A stretch of 64,000 bases of DNA from Ligustrum vulgare (GCA_963555705.1 OY743174.1:28399608-28463607), one strand, 5' to 3'; counted from the first letter of the stretch, positions 43,610 through 54,649 are shown. Numbers and translations: made by a program. Notes: a model not told the origin generated them from the sequence alone.

Positions 43610-44034
43610 ATAGGGTGAATAACAATGTTGTAGGTGTGATGGAGACTTTACAGGAGCAATTTGAGAAGTTGATGAGTAGGATGGATAGGCAGGAGGAAAA
43701 TATTAACAAGTTGCATAGGGAACAAACTCATACGGGTCCTAGAGTTAGGAGGGAAGACCGGAGAGATCATAGGGGAAGACATAATCAAAGGGTTGGATAT
43801 GGGTTTGATGATGAAGAGTTTGCGAGTGAAGGAAGTAGTGTCCAGTCATCTGTAGCTAGCGAAAGGAGGAGAAGGGGTAGAGGAGATAGGGATGAAAGGG
43901 CGAATAATAGAAGAGATCGTGGTGATCGGGATGAGATAGATGATAATCTAGGTAAAATAAAAATGTCTATTCCACCTTTTCATGGGAGGAGTGATCCGGA
44001 GGCTTACCTAGATTGGGAGAAGAAGGTAAATTGA
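43606..44034 (+). CDS. Gag, first part (unit 2)
   Basis: 142 codons, identical in protein to the unit 1 frame at 40099-40527, ending at the same TGATG junction. Confidence 0.8.
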   Translation: MNRVNNNVVGVMETLQEQFEKLMSRMDRQEENINKLHREQTHTGPRVRREDRRDHRGRHNQRVGYGFDDEEFASEGSSVQSSVASERRRRGRGDRDERANNRRDRGDRDEIDDNLGKIKMSIPPFHGRSDPEAYLDWEKKVN

Positions 44035-46037
44035 TGTTTGATTGCCACAATTATTCTGAAGGAAAGAAGGTGAAACTAGCGGTTGTTGAGTTCACCGATT
44101 ATGCCATTAATTGGTGGGATCAGTTGGTAAAGGATCGAAGGAGGAATGGTGAAGGGCCGGTGGATACATGGCGTGAGATGAAAACCATCATGAGGAAGAG
44201 GTTTGTCCCAAGCCACTATCATAGGGATATTTATCAAAGGTTGCAGGGGCTCACGCAAGGTTCTAGGAGTGTAGAGGAGTATCATAGAGACATGGAGGTA
44301 GCCATGATTAGGGCCAACGTGGTGGAGGATCAGGAAGCTACAATGGCTAGATTTTTGAGTGGGCTGAACAGAGATTTTGCAAACATCGTTGAGTTGCAAC
44401 ATTATGTGGAACTGGAAGACATGGTGCACATGGCAATGAAGGTAGAAAGGCAATTGAGGCGAAAGGGGACATCTAAGCAATCACCGGGAACTTATCCTAC
44501 ATCACAACCGAGGAATGATCAAAATGATGAGCACGTCCCGAAGGGAAAGGAGGAACTTACAACTAAAGGTAAAAATATTTCTGATTCTCAACCTACTAGG
44601 GATAGAAATATTAAGTGCTTTAAGTGTTTGGGGATGGGCCATATAGCGTCACAGTGTCCAAATAAGAAAGTAATGCTTTTGCGTGATAATGGTGAAATTA
44701 GTTCTGAGGACGAATTTAAGGGAATGCCTAAGTTAGTAGTTATTGGGGCTAGTAGTAGCGATGAAGAGGGGTTAACTTATGCTGTGAAAGGGTCCCTTGT
44801 GAATAGACGTGTCCTAAATTCTCGAACTAAGATGGTTGAGATTGATGAACAGCGGGATAATCTTTTCCACACTAGGTGTTTGGTGGGGAAAAAGGTTTGT
44901 GGGATGGTAATTGATGGCGGAAGTTGTACTAATGTGGTTAGTACATTATTGGTGGAGAAGTTAGGATTGCCTAAGGTGAAACACCCCAACCCCTATAAAT
45001 TACAGTGGTTAACCGAGTCGGGAGAACTTAAGGTGAACAAGCAGGTTAATATTAAATTCACCATTGGGGGTTATAGAGATGAGGTTGTGTGCGATGTGAT
45101 CCCTATGAATGTTGGACATATTTTATTGGGAAGGCCATGGCAACATGATAGGAGAGTGGTGCATGATGGCTTCAAAAACCGGTTTTCTTTCGTGAAGGGT
45201 GGAAAAATGATCACTCTTGCTCCGCTAACGCCTAAAGAGGTCCATGAGGATCAATTGAAAATAAAGAGCGAGTTTGAGGGAAAAAATAAGAGCGTTGAGG
45301 CCACGACCTCAAAAAAAGGAGAGGGTGTGAAAATTGAAAACAAGAGAGTTGAGGCCACGACCTCAGAAAAAGGTGAGCTTGAGAGTACAAAGAAAAAGAA
45401 GAGAGAGTCCACCACAAAAATGAGCTTCTTTGCATTTGCTAACACATCCCTCCCTAGTTTGGCTAATTTTGTTTTGCAGGTACTACAATCAAATTACAAA
45501 ACTAAGGCCAAAGGGAAAATTAATTGCCGGATAGAACAACCCCAAAGGATGATACATAGCACAAAACAGGAACATGTCACTCAAACCAACGAAAGAAAGA
45601 GATACATAAAGGAGAGACCATATACGGATTCGAGGTCGAATCCTTTCCAAGAAAGGGGGGATGATGTGATCCGGAGTAGGAGACCAAAGGAGAAGTCGAC
45701 CCATCGGCAATGCGACAGTGATCTACGCGGGAAACGGCACAAGTTTCATGTTGGAAGCGAGCCGAGGAGACAAAGGGATCGAGCCGAATCAAAAGGGTTA
45801 AGGTTTGGTGACCAAGAGCTCATTCACGGCCGTAAAACCAGTATTCACGGCCGTAACATCCCCTCGGGTCAAAAGCAAGAATTCAAGGATTTTAATACTT
45901 ACGGCCGTAAGAATATAGTTCACGGCCGTAACGCCGTCTCGGGTGGAATTGAAGAACTTCAGCAATTTGATATTCACGGACGTGAGAGTTATTGTTACGG
46001 CCGTAAACGCTGGACAGAGAGTCACTTACGGCCGTAA
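44034..46037 (+). CDS. Gag C-terminal part, CCHC knuckle and retropepsin-like domain (unit 2)
   Basis: Same layout as 40527-42530. A few residue changes are visible: Lys to Gln in KVERQLRRKG, QHSRT to LNSRT after NRRV, Ser to Phe in SLANFVLQV, and Phe to Cys in KINCRIEQ. It reads 125 codons into LTR 3. The breaks are shared, so both copies derive from an already broken master. Confidence 0.85.
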   Translation: MFDCHNYSEGKKVKLAVVEFTDYAINWWDQLVKDRRRNGEGPVDTWREMKTIMRKRFVPSHYHRDIYQRLQGLTQGSRSVEEYHRDMEVAMIRANVVEDQEATMARFLSGLNRDFANIVELQHYVELEDMVHMAMKVERQLRRKGTSKQSPGTYPTSQPRNDQNDEHVPKGKEELTTKGKNISDSQPTRDRNIKCFKCLGMGHIASQCPNKKVMLLRDNGEISSEDEFKGMPKLVVIGASSSDEEGLTYAVKGSLVNRRVLNSRTKMVEIDEQRDNLFHTRCLVGKKVCGMVIDGGSCTNVVSTLLVEKLGLPKVKHPNPYKLQWLTESGELKVNKQVNIKFTIGGYRDEVVCDVIPMNVGHILLGRPWQHDRRVVHDGFKNRFSFVKGGKMITLAPLTPKEVHEDQLKIKSEFEGKNKSVEATTSKKGEGVKIENKRVEATTSEKGELESTKKKKRESTTKMSFFAFANTSLPSLANFVLQVLQSNYKTKAKGKINCRIEQPQRMIHSTKQEHVTQTNERKRYIKERPYTDSRSNPFQERGDDVIRSRRPKEKSTHRQCDSDLRGKRHKFHVGSEPRRQRDRAESKGLRFGDQELIHGRKTSIHGRNIPSGQKQEFKDFNTYGRKNIVHGRNAVSGGIEELQQFDIHGRESYCYGRKRWTESHLRP

Positions 46038-46576
46038 GTGACATTGTTACGGCCGTAACACCTTATTTTTCCCAGATTTCGCGTTTTTAATGTAATTCCG
46101 TTTCTTTTATTTATTTTTATGTTTTGGGCCCAATTAGCGGCAAAAACCTAGTTAGGTCAGTTTTGACATTATATTGCTTTGTTTTTCATTTTGAAAGGAC
46201 AACTTTGATATTATTGAATGAATGTGAGATTTTCTCTCTCGAAAAGGAGGATTCCTTTTTTCTTGTTCTTGAAGAACGATTTATAGAACTTATCAAATAT
46301 TCTTTCCTTAATGTTTGTGGCATTCCAATCAGGAACTTATCAAGGAGTTTGGCATCCCTTGTGGCGTTTCGAAAACCTCGGTTCTTCAATCCGCATCGTC
46401 AATTTATTGCGTCGTGATTGTTGGGTCCAAGTCCTATCGTCAATCTTATTTTAATTTTCGTCTATTTATTCGTGTTCTGGTTATTTTCGAGTCAGATCTG
46501 ATTTAGATCTTTCCTAGGGTTTTAGATTTCGTTATTCCGCGTTGTTCGACGAGATTCCCCTCCCGGGATCGCGTCA
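45662..46576 (+). repeat. LTR 3 of tandem element
   Basis: 915 bp; palindromes start at 45826, 45847, 45901, 45922, 45976, 45997, 46028, 46049, the fifth being ACGGACGT. Ends GCGTCA before the duplicated TGCAT. Confidence 0.95.
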
Positions 46577-46581
46577 TGCAT

Positions 46582-47179
46582 GCACGTGATGATGAGATGA
46601 AATGATAATAATTAAATATCATATAAAAGACTTTACATACCATCATACATTCTCATATAAAGACATTCCATCATGCATTCTCACCATAGAATAAAATTTT
46701 CGATGTTTAATACATAGAATTCCAACCTTTTAGTTATATCCTACTAGCTGAATTTTATCCTTAACTTCATCAAAATCTTGATTCTCACATGTATAAGATA
46801 ACATAATCAACAAAGTAAACCTGGCGGATTTTTTTTTTTTTACATCACTTATGTCACATTTTATCAATTTCTCCTAGATTTATAACTAAATTTCGTCATA
46901 ATTTAAAATCATTAGAAGAATTGTCAGAGAAAGTCATGACCAAAATACCAAGAGGACGCACGGCTAGAAAAAGTACAACCACACGGTCGCTCAGGGAGAT
47001 TTCCTTGCGGTCGCGCAGACACTGTTCAAATGGTCAGAATGCAAAAACTATCTCCACGCGACTGCTCCTATTCGAACCACGTGGCCATGTTCCTTCACGA
47101 ATTAGGGTTTATAATTTTTATTGTTTTTCCCTTTTTTGATTATTATATTAGGGTTTGTGCTCTTGTTCGCTCAAAATAG
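46582..47179 (+). repeat. Noncoding LTR-like sequence with degenerate GC palindromes
   Basis: The first 300 bp probably continue the block interrupted at 38646. From about 46950 come ACGGTCGC (46983), GCGGTCGC (47007), GCGACTGC (47058) and CCACGTGG-like sites at about 23-24-bp steps, then AT-rich sequence; this may be the U3 of the truncated element to the right. Confidence 0.4.
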
Positions 47180-48428
47180 TGTACTGCAAGCGCACGGGTC
47201 GCGTACAGGTAATAAAGTGAGCTTTTTGAGTCTGGATTGTCGATCCCACGAGGAATGTTTACTTTAGATTATACAACTTTAATTAATTTAATTCTAACAA
47301 CAAAGAGAAACACACAATTAAAAGTTGGTTTTGAAAAATTCTAAATTAAAGAAACTAATTTTAAACCAAATTAAAATAAGGAAAATGAAAGATAAAATAG
47401 TTGGGATTCATGATTTCACTTAACTCTCGCTTAAGTAATTTCTCAATACAAGCAAATTAATAAATTACTCATTTACAATGTTAGACCCGATTTTTCAAGC
47501 TTAGCTAATTACCTCTCTCGAGTGAAATTAACCCTAATCAATTAGTTTAACCTACTATATCTCTATGTCGATTAAGGCTCAATCAATCGCATTAACTCTT
47601 TGTGAAAATAGCTCAATGGATCATCTAGGGTTTAAGGTATATCTCTATCCTTAACAAGAACCTAGAGCATTTATTATTTGGTCTAAAATGCATAATATCT
47701 CTCGATTATCATACACTTCACAAAACATATATTTGGTGATCAATCAAACACATGGAATAATCTCAATAACAAACACACATGAAATAAGCTCAAAATTAAT
47801 AAACAAACATTAAAATTACTTAAACTAAGTTAAGCTACATCAATCATCTCAACATAAAACAACTAGCCCATTATATAAATATTCCACAAAAGATAAGGTT
47901 TATGAAAATACATCACAAAATATAGAAATTAAGGATAAAAATACAAGAAAAATGAAATACAACACTTCCCTTGATTTTTACTCCAAGAATCTTTCAACAA
48001 TGCTTTGTATTTCCACTTACTTCTTGCTTGTTTGCTCCAATGGTTACTAATAACTTTGAAATCAAAAATAAACTACAACTAATTTACAAACAAAACAAAA
48101 ACAAAGAAAAGAAATGAAATGAAATGAAAAGAAGAAGAAAAGAGAGAAAAAGAGACTTGAGTTTTGTCAAGAAAATTGGGATATTTGGTGTTAAGAAATG
48201 AGAGTATTTATACTCCCAAAATTTAGACCTAAAATAGTCCTAAAAACGCGTACAATCCGAGCCAAACACGCCCTTAAATTTAAAATAATAAAAACAGAAA
48301 ATACAAATCGGAATTGTGTTGAAAATTGCCCACACGATCGCGTGGAAAACAGAAAAACTTTATGTTGAAAAATGTTGGGCGCTCGCAACATTCTCGTGAA
48401 ATGGGCATGGGCTAATGCCCATGCCTTG

Positions 48429-48471
<43 letters not shown>

Positions 48472-48851
48472 CTTTTTCTTACTTTTAGTTTTTTCTTTTT
48501 TTTTTCTTTTTCTTTAAACTAATTGCACGTCAAATCCTTCTTCAATTTAGTCATCGAATTTTGACTTTTATTATAAATATGCCCCTGAAATATTTGCATC
48601 TTTAGTCCTTCAACTTTCTGAGATATTGCAATTGAGTTCCCAAACTTTTGATTTCTTTCAATTAGGTCCTTGGACATCAAATTTGCTCATCTTTTAGCCT
48701 GATTGCACTCCAATCTTGTCCATTTGCTTTCCAATTGAGGTTGTACCTAATTGTACAAGATAAACACAATATATAAGTAGATATTTGCTCAATTTGTCAA
48801 TTAAATTGTCTATTTAAAAGCACAATAAGTGTGTAAAACGCACACTTATCA
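47180..48851 (-). repeat. Solo LTR, Athila-like
   Basis: The minus strand begins TGATAAGTGTGCGTTTTACA at 48851 and ends near 47180 with the CTCACTTTATTACCTG...CGACCCGTGCGCTTGCA segment shared with the LTR ends at 52.9 and 59.8 kb. No internal region adjoins it. No clean duplication was found, so the 47180 edge is approximate. Confidence 0.7.
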
Positions 48852-49239
48852 CCTCTATAGTGGCCAGAGCTAGTTTTAGGTCATTTTTTCTTATTTATAT
48901 GTTATTTCCTTCATTGTGATAGAAGACTTTGATGAAATAAAATTGAATTGAGTATTTTTACTCTTTAAAGGAGAGGATTCACTTTAAAATTTAGAACTTA
49001 TCAAGATTCAACCATCTTGTGGCGTTCAACCCGAACTTTTCAAATGATTTGGACAACATTTGTGACATCAACCCATGATGGTTCTTATTTCTACATCTCA
49101 ACCTGTCTAAGGTTTGATATACCTTAGGTTCTTGGGTCGTGAGGCGCAGGTCTTTGTATCACCGTCTATCCCAACCTAAATTCGGAACTTTCCAGGCACT
49201 TTAAGAGTCAGTTCCGCAAGCTTCCCAATGGGATCATAT

Positions 49240-49250
49240 CATCTGGTATC
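49240..49250 (+). promoter_or_regulatory. Primer binding site, tRNA-iMet
   Basis: TGGTATCAGAG at the LTR/leader boundary (following ATCATATCATC). Confidence 0.8.
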
Positions 49251-49563
49251 AGAGATGGACTCTGAATTCAGGTTCTTTCTATCATATTTTGATTCCTTGT
49301 GTTTATCATAGAGTTTGTCACTTGTGAATCATCCATATTCAATTTGTTTATTTTTGTCATTAATTCCAATTAAATTTGTGTTTCTTAAGAAAAATCAAAG
49401 TTTTTAAAAATTGGATTTATTTTGAGTTTCTCGATTTTGTTGGGTTAATTTTTGTCCAATTAAAAAATAAGTTTTATTATTTATTTATTTATTACAAAAA
49501 TTCATAAATATCCCAAAAATATAAAGAAAAGCCAATTCCAAAATTTTCATAAAAAAGATTAAA

Positions 49564-49584
49564 TTCAAGAACTACTTTCTTGAA
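49564..49584 (+). other. Conserved leader hairpin
   Basis: A 21-nt inverted repeat, stem TTCAAGAA / TTCTTGAA with a 5-nt loop CTACT. The identical 21-mer occurs on the minus strand at 63401-63421 in the related element. Confidence 0.65.
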
Positions 49585-49749
49585 TTTCTTTAATTCTTGA
49601 AATTCTTGACTTTCTTTAGATTCTTGATAATTGTTGAAAAATCCTTTTCTTCCGTTTGATTTCCCGAGTAAGAACATAAATTCATTCTTGCTCATTGACG
49701 TCTAGATGTTGTCTTGAGTTTTCTTGAATTCTTTGAAAACCACATAAGG

Positions 49750-50164
49750 GGATGGATGGTGATGCGGGTCCTATTTTCAAAACTAGATGTTTTGTAGGTG
49801 ATAAGGTGTGTAGTTTCGCTATTGATAGGGAGCACTTCTCTAATTTAGTTAGTGTCACCCTAATTGAGAAATTGGTATTACCTCTAATACCACACTCTAG
49901 ACTTATAGGATGACGTGGATGGAGGAGTGTGGGACGTTCAATGTGATCAAGCAAGTTTTAGTGACTATCAGTAGTGGGAAATATAGCGATGAAGTATGTT
50001 ATGATGTAATGTCTCTAAAGTCTTGTCATATATTATTGGGAAACCCATGGAGTGTGAGATGAGAGCAGTTTATGTTAAGAGTATACACATATACAATTTT
50101 TTTAAGGATAGGAGATCAGTTGTACTATTTGGTTTAACAATAGAACAAGCTCTTGAAGATACTA
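49750..50164 (+). pseudogene. Retropepsin-like relic of RT-less element
   Basis: Plus-strand frames read TRCFVGDKVCSFAIDREHFSN (active-site region altered to D-R-E), then LVSVTLIEKLVLPLIPHSR, a frameshift, ECGTFNVIKQVLVTI and SCHILLGNPW-like sequence, and finally a TIEQALEDT block. Broken by stops and frameshifts. Confidence 0.65.
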
Positions 50165-50549
50165 TGTACCGACCAAGAAATTTTTCAATTATTAAATAAT
50201 TATTTAAATTATTAAAAAATGTGTCGCTGCGATCTCACCCATTTTAAACTAAAGTTGAAACGTGTTCGTCTAGCCATGTCGAGTTTTTCGAACCAAAGAT
50301 ATAAAATCAACTCTAATTCGATTTTAATCCAATTTCAAGTTTTTAACATTATTTAAATCCAAAAAATCATTTTTAATTCCAAAATTTATTTATTTTAATT
50401 CCAAAATTTATTTTAAATCAAATTTTAATTTTCTTATGATTATTATTCAAAATTATCTTTTAATACAATTCTTATCTCTTAAGAAGCCATGATTTTTTTT
50501 TTTTGGTATCCTAATCGTGTCAAACTTTTCACAACTCTACTTCAACTAC
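50165..50549 (+). repeat. Older LTR-like block, left part
   Basis: It starts TGTACCGACCAAG. After removal of 50555-60316 it continues at 60322 to about 60704, and the joined sequence resembles the minus strand of 30.0-31.1 kb. Noncoding. Confidence 0.5.
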
Positions 50550-51861
50550 AACACTGATGTGTGCTTAATCGCAAGTGTAGGATGTCGCATCTAAGTAATA
50601 AAGTGGACTTTTAGAGTCCGGATATCGACCCCACAGAGATTGTAATTAAGTACCGAAATTGTTAGTTCTCGTCTTATTTGAACGGTAGAATTTGGGTTTT
50701 TGATAAAACAACAAGCAAAATAAAATAAAAGACATTAAAATATACTAAATTGATGTTTATAAGTGTTGGGACATCTGATTTCACATTGTCAATACTTTTA
50801 ATTCCAATTGTCAGTTTTATTCCTATTATAGTGCTTGATCAAATTAACTTTTATATATGAAATTCCTCTCTCGGGTTTAAATCAACTCTACCTAGTTAGT
50901 CAACCGTGTTAACGAACAGCAGTTCGTAATGACTGGTGCAGAGGACACAAGAATTCATGTAGCTATCGCAATAATAACAAACGTGATCAATGAAAAAGTG
51001 AAAACACCCATTAAATCATGAAAAAGTGATCAATTTATTCACGCATTAAACACAGAATAAAATCAATATATGCAATCATAAACGCAAAACTAGATTTATA
51101 AAATTAAAAGCGTAAAACTAAGTTACATCGAATATCCCGACTATGAAATTAGTCGTTCATCAATAAAGAGATAAAAACGCAGTAGAAATCTATACTATGC
51201 ATGTTGAGTTTATCAAATTAATAAAGAAAATGAAATCTTCCACCAAGAATTAGGTCCCCGTTGATAATCTTCAAATTCCAAGACTTTACCTTTAATTTCC
51301 TCTAAAGAATTTGATGTTAAGAATGTGGAATTATGTTGTTTAGAAACTGTGCAAAGGTCCCTTAATTCGTGCATGAGAAGTTGTATATATAGAGGAGGAA
51401 AAAACCTAGGCAAATAAGGAAACAAATAAAGTTAAAATCCCCGCACGGGCATGGGCCGGACAATTGCGCGATCGCACAGGGTAAAATGTGGTGGCTGATA
51501 AGTGTATTTTATACACTTATTTCTATCCTAAAAGTAGGATTTTATATGTTTGTTTTAGAATATTCGCTATTTATTTTGTGTTATTTGTTTACATTTCAGA
51601 AATAATTCCAAAGTCGAGAAAATAAAGGAATTGAAGCTAAAATTGAGCAATTGGATGTACAAAGTGTCAAAGTGAGCAAATCAAGAATTGATGCAGTCAA
51701 TCAAATGGTTAATTTGAAGAAGAAATCGAATTTGGAAGAAATCAGAAGTTCAGGGGTTAAATTGCAACAATCAGAAGTTGGAGGACTTGCTGTGCAATTA
51801 AAAGACAGGGACCAAGTTGCAGAATTTAAAAGATAAAAATTGCAGCCGGAATTACAACCGT

Positions 51862-51968
51862 GCGGCCGCACGGTTGAAAAAGGCGTGCGGTCGCACGGTC
51901 AAAAAATTCGGCGACTGAAGTTTACCTGCAGAGTCATGCGACCGCGTGTTTTTGAACCGTGCGGCCGC
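51862..51968 (+). promoter_or_regulatory. GC palindrome pairs in Athila-type U3
   Basis: Cores GCGGCCGC (51862), GCGGTCGC (51887), GCGACCGC (51938), GCGGCCGC (51961), within CCGTGCGGCCGCACGG context. Spacing 25 and 23 bp in the pairs, 76 bp between pair starts. Located 87-193 bp before the TATA box. Confidence 0.75.
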
Positions 51969-52054
51969 ACGGTAGTCCCGACTGGGCCTCAGCTGGGCTT
52001 TTTACGCGGAATTCAGCAATTTTCTCCACAATTAACCTAATTCTCATGAACGTC

Positions 52055-52062
52055 TATAAATA
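52055..52062 (+). promoter_or_regulatory. TATA box of 5' LTR
   Basis: TATAAATA in a GC-neutral context; the same site is at 58987-58994 in the 3' LTR. Confidence 0.65.
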
Positions 52063-52936
52063 CATGGCTTGGGGCACGAAATTAAGGGTTCCCAATCTTC
52101 ATAATTCATGCCAAAACGCTGTCGAAGTGCCGAGGGATTCAAACCACGCCAAGATCAAAATTGAAGATACAATTGCAAGGAGATGAATTGGGTTACATCT
52201 TTTCATATCTCTTGTTATTTATTTTCTATTATGTATCTAGGCTAGGTTAATTGTGTTGGAATTGTGATGAAGTTTTGATTTCTTGACTCCATGTTTTAAT
52301 CTATTATTTAATTTATGCAATTCATGATTTTGAGCAATTGATTTATACTTTTCTTTATCATGCAATTACTTGATCACTAGTTGTATGATTTTAGGTAATG
52401 ATTTCTTAAGTTCGAAAGATTGAGATTTCATTAGACTTGTGTCAATTGCCACAAAGTCCGATAGGGGATAGAAATATACCCCTATACTTTGTGTTATCGG
52501 TTATAGTATTCACAAAACTTGTAATGCTTTTCTATACATTTAGATTCGACATAGAAATATAGTCGTATTGTGTATAGAAATAGGTGTTGATTCTTGTCCG
52601 AAAGGGAGTCTTGACAATATTAGGAATATGGATTTTCAAAACCCGTGAATTGTATTTAAATAATTGGTTAAGATATGGATGATAGAGTCAAAATGGATTC
52701 ATAATTCTAACGCATTTATTTTCATTCGTTTAAAATCAAATTTGTCAATTTTTTAGTTTAATCTTTATATTAGTTTTCAAAATCAAAATTCTCAACTCAA
52801 ACAATTTCTAGTTCCGGTTAAGGTAGTAGTCTAAAAAAATACGATTTAAAACAATCTCTGTGGGAACGATATTCGGATTTAAAATCCACTTTATTACTTG
52901 CGCGACCCGTGCACTTGCGGAGCGTCGTCAAGTTTT

Positions 52937-52954
52937 TGGCGCCGTTGCCGGGGA
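52937..52954 (+). promoter_or_regulatory. Primer binding site, tRNA-Asp
   Basis: TGGCGCCGTTGCCGGGGA, the canonical Athila-group primer site, six bases after the LTR. Confidence 0.95.
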
Positions 52955-53104
52955 TTGTTATTTAAATTTTTTTTTTTAGATTACTTTCACTAATTCGGAC
53001 TTTTTACTTGCTTTAATTTTTTTTTTTTACTTCTAATTTTTAATTTTTAGGATTTTAATTTCTTTGTTTTAGTTAGTTACTAGTTTCCTTTCTTTTAGTT
53101 GTGT

Positions 53105-54649
53105 ATGCTACGTTCGAAAAAAAGGAATCTCTTCGAAGCTGACCCGGAAATAGAACGTACATTACACCATAGGTTAAGAGAACTTGGGGAATTAGATAAA
53201 TCTAAAAATCAAAAAGAAGATCAAATGGCAAACAATATGGCTTTACCTGGTGTTGAGCTAGAAGATGAGGGGAATAGACTTGTAGGAGATTTCATGACCC
53301 CACCAATTGTCCAAAACCAATCAAGCATAGTTTATCCACCTTTTGGTCTTGCAAACTTCCAATTAAAGACCAATGTGATAAATATGTTTCAAAATGGACA
53401 TCAATTCTATGGCAAACCCGATGAGAATCCACATGCACATGTGTCTAAATTTTTAGATATGTGTGAACATTTTAAATATCAGGGTGTGTCAGATGACGCC
53501 ATAAGACTTAGGTTGTTTCCATACACCTTACGAGATAGGGCAATAGATTGGTTAGACTCCCGTCCTCCTGCAAGTATAACAACCTGGAATGACTTGGCCC
53601 AAAAATTTTGCACAAAATTCATGCCCCCAGCTAAAGTTGCTAAACTCAGACATGATATAACAATTTTTCAACAACAAGAGTTTGAGTCATTTGATGAAGC
53701 ATGGAATAGGTTTAAAAGCATGCTTAGGAAATGCCCTCAACATGGATTACCCAAAAATGAGCAGGTAAGGTACTTTTACATTGGCTTGCTCCCTCAATAC
53801 AAGAGTCTTGTTGATTCGTCATCAAATGGATCAATAACAACCCAAACTCTTGATGGAGCACTTGAACTGTTTGAGAGAATAGCCAATACCAACGCAATGT
53901 GGGCGTCTGAGAGGACCATTCAAAAGAAACCAGCAGGAGTTTACGCAGTGGATGATGTTTCGGCATTGTCTGCTAAATTAGACTCTTTGATGAATTTCAT
54001 ACAAACCAACCATTCAGTGAAAAGTGTAGTAACTGGATGCGAGGAATGTGGGGCCAATCACAATACCTCAGATTGTCCAATTTTGGCAGCTCAAGTTGAG
54101 CAGGTCAGCTTTATACAAGGGGGACATCGCCAAAATAATCCATACTCCAACACTTATAATCCTGGTTGGCGAAATCACCCTAACTTTTCATGGAGGGATA
54201 ATCAAAATGGAACTGGCCAGCAAGCCCCTCCACAGCAGGTAGTGGAGAAGAAACCTCAACTTGAGGAGATGGTTGTGAAATTGATGGAGAAAACTGACCA
54301 GTACATGAGCCAGACCAATCAATTTATGGCTAAAACTGATCAGTTCATGACAAAAACTGACCAATTCATGAGGATGACCGAAACTACATTGCGAAATCAT
54401 CAAGCTTCAATCAAAAATCTGGAGACTCAAGTGGGACAGATAGCACAGTTGATCACAGTTAGAGCTCCGGGTACATTACCTGCAAATACTGAGGTAAACC
54501 CAAAGGAACAACTAATGGCTATAAATGTAGTACAACATGAGATAAATGCTATCTTCCTGAGATTCATGCTAAAAAGCCAGCTGGAGTTCCTGAAAAAGTT
54601 GTGGATAATGTTGAGAAGATGGTTGAAAGGGAAGATGACCATGAGGTGA
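53105..54649 (+). CDS. Athila-type Gag
   Basis: 514 codons from the first ATG. The gag domain covers about residues 85-260: FGLANFQLK, HAHVSKFLDMCEHFK, LFPYTLRDRAIDWLDS, FMPPAKVAKLRHDI, FDEAWNRFKSMLRKCP. A knuckle CEECGANHNTSDC lies at 54038-54076, then a coiled stretch of repeated (Q/K)TDQFM heptads (54295-54370), a spacer of the chain. Gag forms the particle. After about 54540 the frame leaves the ancestral one: its last 35-40 codons are out of frame, and the original reading continues in another frame to a TAG at 54721. Confidence 0.85.
   Translation: MLRSKKRNLFEADPEIERTLHHRLRELGELDKSKNQKEDQMANNMALPGVELEDEGNRLVGDFMTPPIVQNQSSIVYPPFGLANFQLKTNVINMFQNGHQFYGKPDENPHAHVSKFLDMCEHFKYQGVSDDAIRLRLFPYTLRDRAIDWLDSRPPASITTWNDLAQKFCTKFMPPAKVAKLRHDITIFQQQEFESFDEAWNRFKSMLRKCPQHGLPKNEQVRYFYIGLLPQYKSLVDSSSNGSITTQTLDGALELFERIANTNAMWASERTIQKKPAGVYAVDDVSALSAKLDSLMNFIQTNHSVKSVVTGCEECGANHNTSDCPILAAQVEQVSFIQGGHRQNNPYSNTYNPGWRNHPNFSWRDNQNGTGQQAPPQQVVEKKPQLEEMVVKLMEKTDQYMSQTNQFMAKTDQFMTKTDQFMRMTETTLRNHQASIKNLETQVGQIAQLITVRAPGTLPANTEVNPKEQLMAINVVQHEINAIFLRFMLKSQLEFLKKLWIMLRRWLKGKMTMR

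Larger units (their letters stand above)
38647..46576 (+). mobile_element. Tandem array LTR-int-LTR-int-LTR of a gag-protease-only element
   Basis: Three 915-bp LTRs (38647-39561, 42155-43069, 45662-46576) and two internal regions (2593 and 2592 bp) share a single 5-bp duplication TGCAT (38642-38646, 46577-46581). Each unit has a tRNA-iMet primer site, gag, CCHC knuckle and retropepsin-like domain, and a polypurine tract; RT, RNase H and integrase are missing, so it resembles TR-GAG-type non-autonomous elements. The three LTRs differ by only a few substitutions and the two internal regions by about six changes, so the array is young. Confidence 0.95.
48852..50164 (+). mobile_element. Truncated RT-less element (LTR 3' part, PBS, protease-like relic)
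   Basis: U3/R/U5 sequence to about 49239, a primer site TGGTATCAGAG, a leader with the conserved hairpin at 49564-49584, then a protease-like relic to 50164 where another LTR-like block starts. Same family as 9426-12519 and 60705-64000, opposite strand. Confidence 0.7.
51496..52930 (+). repeat. 5' LTR of Athila-type element
   Basis: 1435 bp, TGATAAGTG...GCGTCGTCA. It contains four GCGGCCGC-type palindromes (51862-51968) and a TATA box at 52055. Small frames inside (51651-51836, 51840-52040, 51959-52186) are repeated exactly in the 3' LTR and are not genes. Confidence 0.95.
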
